NCBI GenBank assembly: GCA_903894425.1
Contig: CAITQC010000011.1
Coordinates: forward strand, 1-41,229
From: an uncultured Actinomycetes bacterium
Lineage (GTDB): Bacteria > Actinomycetota > Actinomycetes > Nanopelagicales > Nanopelagicaceae
Direction: 5' to 3'
DNA: 41,229 bases
Within the stretch, counting starts at the first letter, position 1. Each line of letters starts with the position of its first letter. The translations under genes were made by a program, and so were the position numbers. This document shows, one piece after another, positions 39,675-41,229 of this stretch. A model generated the notes under the pieces. That model had not been told where the DNA came from. It ran no database searches and worked only from the letters and a program-made list of their open reading frames with translations.

Positions 39675-41229
39675 CTATTTTCCAGTTACTTTTATTACCG
39701 CTATAGCTGTTGAACCGACTGCGACTTGTAGCGAAGAGTTCGCTACAACTTTGCGAGTTTTTGTGTAGGACTTGGTTGTCCAAGTTCCAGAACTATTAAG
39801 TTGGATCCCAGTGAGGGTGACAAACTTTGTTGCTCCAACTGGACGAAGCTTCAACAATAGTTTCTGGTTTGCATAACCGCGTCCAAGGCTTACGGTTATG
39901 CGCTTTGATCGTCCGGAACCAGTGACCTTTAATAGTTTTAAGGCAGCGTTTCCAGATGCATATGCGATGTAGATACTTGCAGATGCGACGGGTGTGCTCA
40001 CATAAGATGTATCACCTGACTTGAATGTATTGGTAACGCATACACCGACTTTTAACGCTGTGACTATTCCATTTGCATTTACAGCGCATAGTTGTGGAGT
40101 TGAGGTGCTAAAAATCATGGCACCTGTTCCCATTCCTCCGGATGCGACGATGGAGGCGGTGGCACGGACAGCTAACTTAGGAGAAGTCAATCGAACCTTC
40201 ACAGATGTTTGCTTAGCTTTGATACCGAATTGGGTTAAGTGTGAAGTTACGATGACTACTTGGCCATTAGCATCTAGGTAGTAGCCATCGGTAGCTCCTG
40301 CCTGAAGAGTTGTGCCAGTCATTAGGGGGATAGGTGTCCAAGTGATCCCATCATCTGACTTGGCGACAATGTTGTCCCCTAATGCGTTGCGGAATTGAAT
40401 TGTGATTGGTGCTAACAAAACAGGAATAACTCTTCCGAATCCATCAAGCACTTGCACTTCAACTGTTACTAATCCAAGTGCTAATGCCTGTGGGGTCGTT
40501 ACCGGTGTAATGCGGACCACCCCATTCAAGCCTGACACACCAGCAGGTAGGTTAACTGTTACTGGAATGACCGCTCCGTTAAGTCCTTGGACGTTTACGT
40601 TGACGACTTTCGCTTCGTTTGCAAGTACCGGAGTTTCTACTGGATTATCTGGAGTGATTGTTGGTGCTGCAGTCCATTGAGCGAAGAGGGTTAGGTCTGT
40701 AGCAAAGTTATAGCTTGCGCCATTACCGAATGCAGTGCCTCCTCCAGCTGCAATCGTGTTCCAACCTGTGAAGTTAAATCCAGTACGAGTAAATCCATTG
40801 GAACTCAAGGAAGCGGGGATATTAGAAGTCTGTGAAGGTGTTGAACCTGCATCAGATCCATTTCCGTTGAAGGTGACGCTGTGATTTGTAGGTGGATTAG
40901 CAGACCACTGTGCATAGAGAGTGATATCTGCACCGAAGCCATAGCTTGCGCCATTGGCAAAGGCAGTTCCACCACCAAGAGCGACGGTATTCCAACCAGT
41001 AAATGTGTAACCGGTGCGAGTAAAGCCGTTGCTAGTTAAGTTGGTTGCAACATTTGCTGTCTGTGCAGCTGTTGCTCCACCATCTGAACCATTGCCGTTG
41101 AAGGTGACGGTGCGATTTGCAGGTGGGTTAGCAGACCACTGTGCATACAAAGTGATATCTGCACCAGAGCCATAGCTTGCGCCATTGGCAAAGGCAGTTC
41201 CACCACCAAGAGCGACGGTATTCCAACCA
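39675..41229 (-). CDS. large secreted/surface protein with Listeria-Bacteroides repeats (5' end outside window)
   Basis: At least 517 aa; the frame is open to the right edge, so the N-terminus is missing and the first visible ATG at 41150 is not the start. The visible N-terminal third is made of tandem copies of about 77 aa with VTFNGNGSDGG, TSNGFTRTGYTFTGWNT and ITLYAQWSANPP, the Flg_new/InlB B-repeat type. These are followed by beta-rich segments (VNVNVQGLNGAVIPVTVNLP, TSPKLAVRATASIVA as an Ig-like unit) and a basic C-terminal domain. No LPXTG sorting signal or C-terminal helix is seen. Likely an adhesin or cell-surface protein; ligand unknown. Confidence 0.85.
   Translation of the reverse strand, partial: GWNTVALGGGTAFANGASYGSGADITLYAQWSANPPANRTVTFNGNGSDGGATAAQTANVATNLTSNGFTRTGYTFTGWNTVALGGGTAFANGASYGFGADITLYAQWSANPPTNHSVTFNGNGSDAGSTPSQTSNIPASLSSNGFTRTGFNFTGWNTIAAGGGTAFGNGASYNFATDLTLFAQWTAAPTITPDNPVETPVLANEAKVVNVNVQGLNGAVIPVTVNLPAGVSGLNGVVRITPVTTPQALALGLVTVEVQVLDGFGRVIPVLLAPITIQFRNALGDNIVAKSDDGITWTPIPLMTGTTLQAGATDGYYLDANGQVVIVTSHLTQFGIKAKQTSVKVRLTSPKLAVRATASIVASGGMGTGAMIFSTSTPQLCAVNANGIVTALKVGVCVTNTFKSGDTSYVSTPVASASIYIAYASGNAALKLLKVTGSGRSKRITVSLGRGYANQKLLLKLRPVGATKFVTLTGIQLNSSGTWTTKSYTKTRKVVANSSLQVAVGSTAIAVIKVTGK
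40690..41229 (-). repeat. tandem 231-bp coding repeat
   Basis: The block containing tagcttgcgccatt recurs at about 40710, 40941 and 41172, an exact period of 231 bases (77 codons). The two right-hand copies are nearly identical at DNA level over long stretches, the left-hand one is diverged. The array continues past the window edge. Confidence 0.92.

Noticed and set aside
40690-41229. CRISPR-like array from regularly spaced repeats
   Set aside because: Period is 231 bases, an exact codon multiple inside an open reading frame; these are protein-domain repeats.
1-41229. tRNA, rRNA, insertion sequences or replication origin
   Set aside because: Nothing recognisable in the short intergenic gaps or among the protein-coding genes; no dnaA-box cluster or transposase seen.

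Overview
The window is a dense, moderately low-GC (roughly 45% by eye) stretch of an actinobacterial chromosome. About 97% of it is coding, and intergenic gaps are mostly under 110 bases. The order DUF4191, lipA, lipB, TIGR01777 epimerase, dlaT/sucB-type E2, leucyl aminopeptidase, gcvT, DUF3043, HesB/ErpA, cbhK-type kinase, ctaC, qcrBAC, ctaE, trpD, DnaQ exonuclease matches, from memory, the Mycobacterium tuberculosis Rv2191-Rv2219 neighbourhood. Low GC, short proteins, overlapping genes and many leaderless promoters suggest a streamlined planktonic actinobacterium, such as the freshwater acI group (Nanopelagicales). That assignment is inference. No rRNA, tRNA, IS element, CRISPR array or prophage was seen.

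Region by region. 1-2856 (-) is a lipB-lipA-plsC-DUF4191 operon for lipoate synthesis and phospholipid acylation. 2931-7267 (+) holds an MMPL/RND exporter, a Gfo/Idh/MocA dehydrogenase and an FAD amine-oxidase-like enzyme. 7253-12677 (-) has leucyl aminopeptidase, dihydrolipoyl dehydrogenase, a double-lipoyl-domain E2 and a TIGR01777 protein. gcvT (+) at 12717 is the third lipoate-linked function. 13783-17700 (-) is an ECF-type vitamin transporter operon (secreted protein, EcfT, fused EcfAA', S component) behind a clear cobalamin riboswitch. 17750-20710 carries an aldo/keto reductase, DUF3043, ErpA and a PfkB kinase. 20796-28957 encodes the aerobic respiratory chain: ctaC-ctaD-ctaF (+), with an SRPBCC protein and an EamA transporter behind, faces ctaE-qcrC-qcrA-qcrB (-), which together should form the actinobacterial III-IV supercomplex.

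29108-37920 is a mixed segment: an orphan receiver-like protein, trpD, a DnaQ exonuclease, an alpha/beta hydrolase, a tryptophanase, a GNAT, an Nramp-like transporter coupled to a PRC/MgtE_N/CBS protein, and a large nitronate-monooxygenase-like protein. 38009-41229 (-) is an exoprotein cluster. It has a protein with tandem Listeria-Bacteroides (InlB B-type) repeats running off the window edge, a secreted protein with an Lcl/DUF1566-like C-terminus, and a secreted collagen-like protein with tail-fibre-like motifs.

Three global patterns stand out. At least thirteen genes have a TANNNT -10 box 6-7 bases before the start codon, implying leaderless mRNAs; this also fixes several start sites, including ctaC and dnaQ. 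All six convergent gene pairs overlap or abut. The exoprotein genes instead use strong Shine-Dalgarno sequences. The candidates most worth a second look are the Nramp/MgtE-sensor pair, the split Lcl-collagen exoprotein cluster and the riboswitch-controlled B12 importer with its secreted partner.
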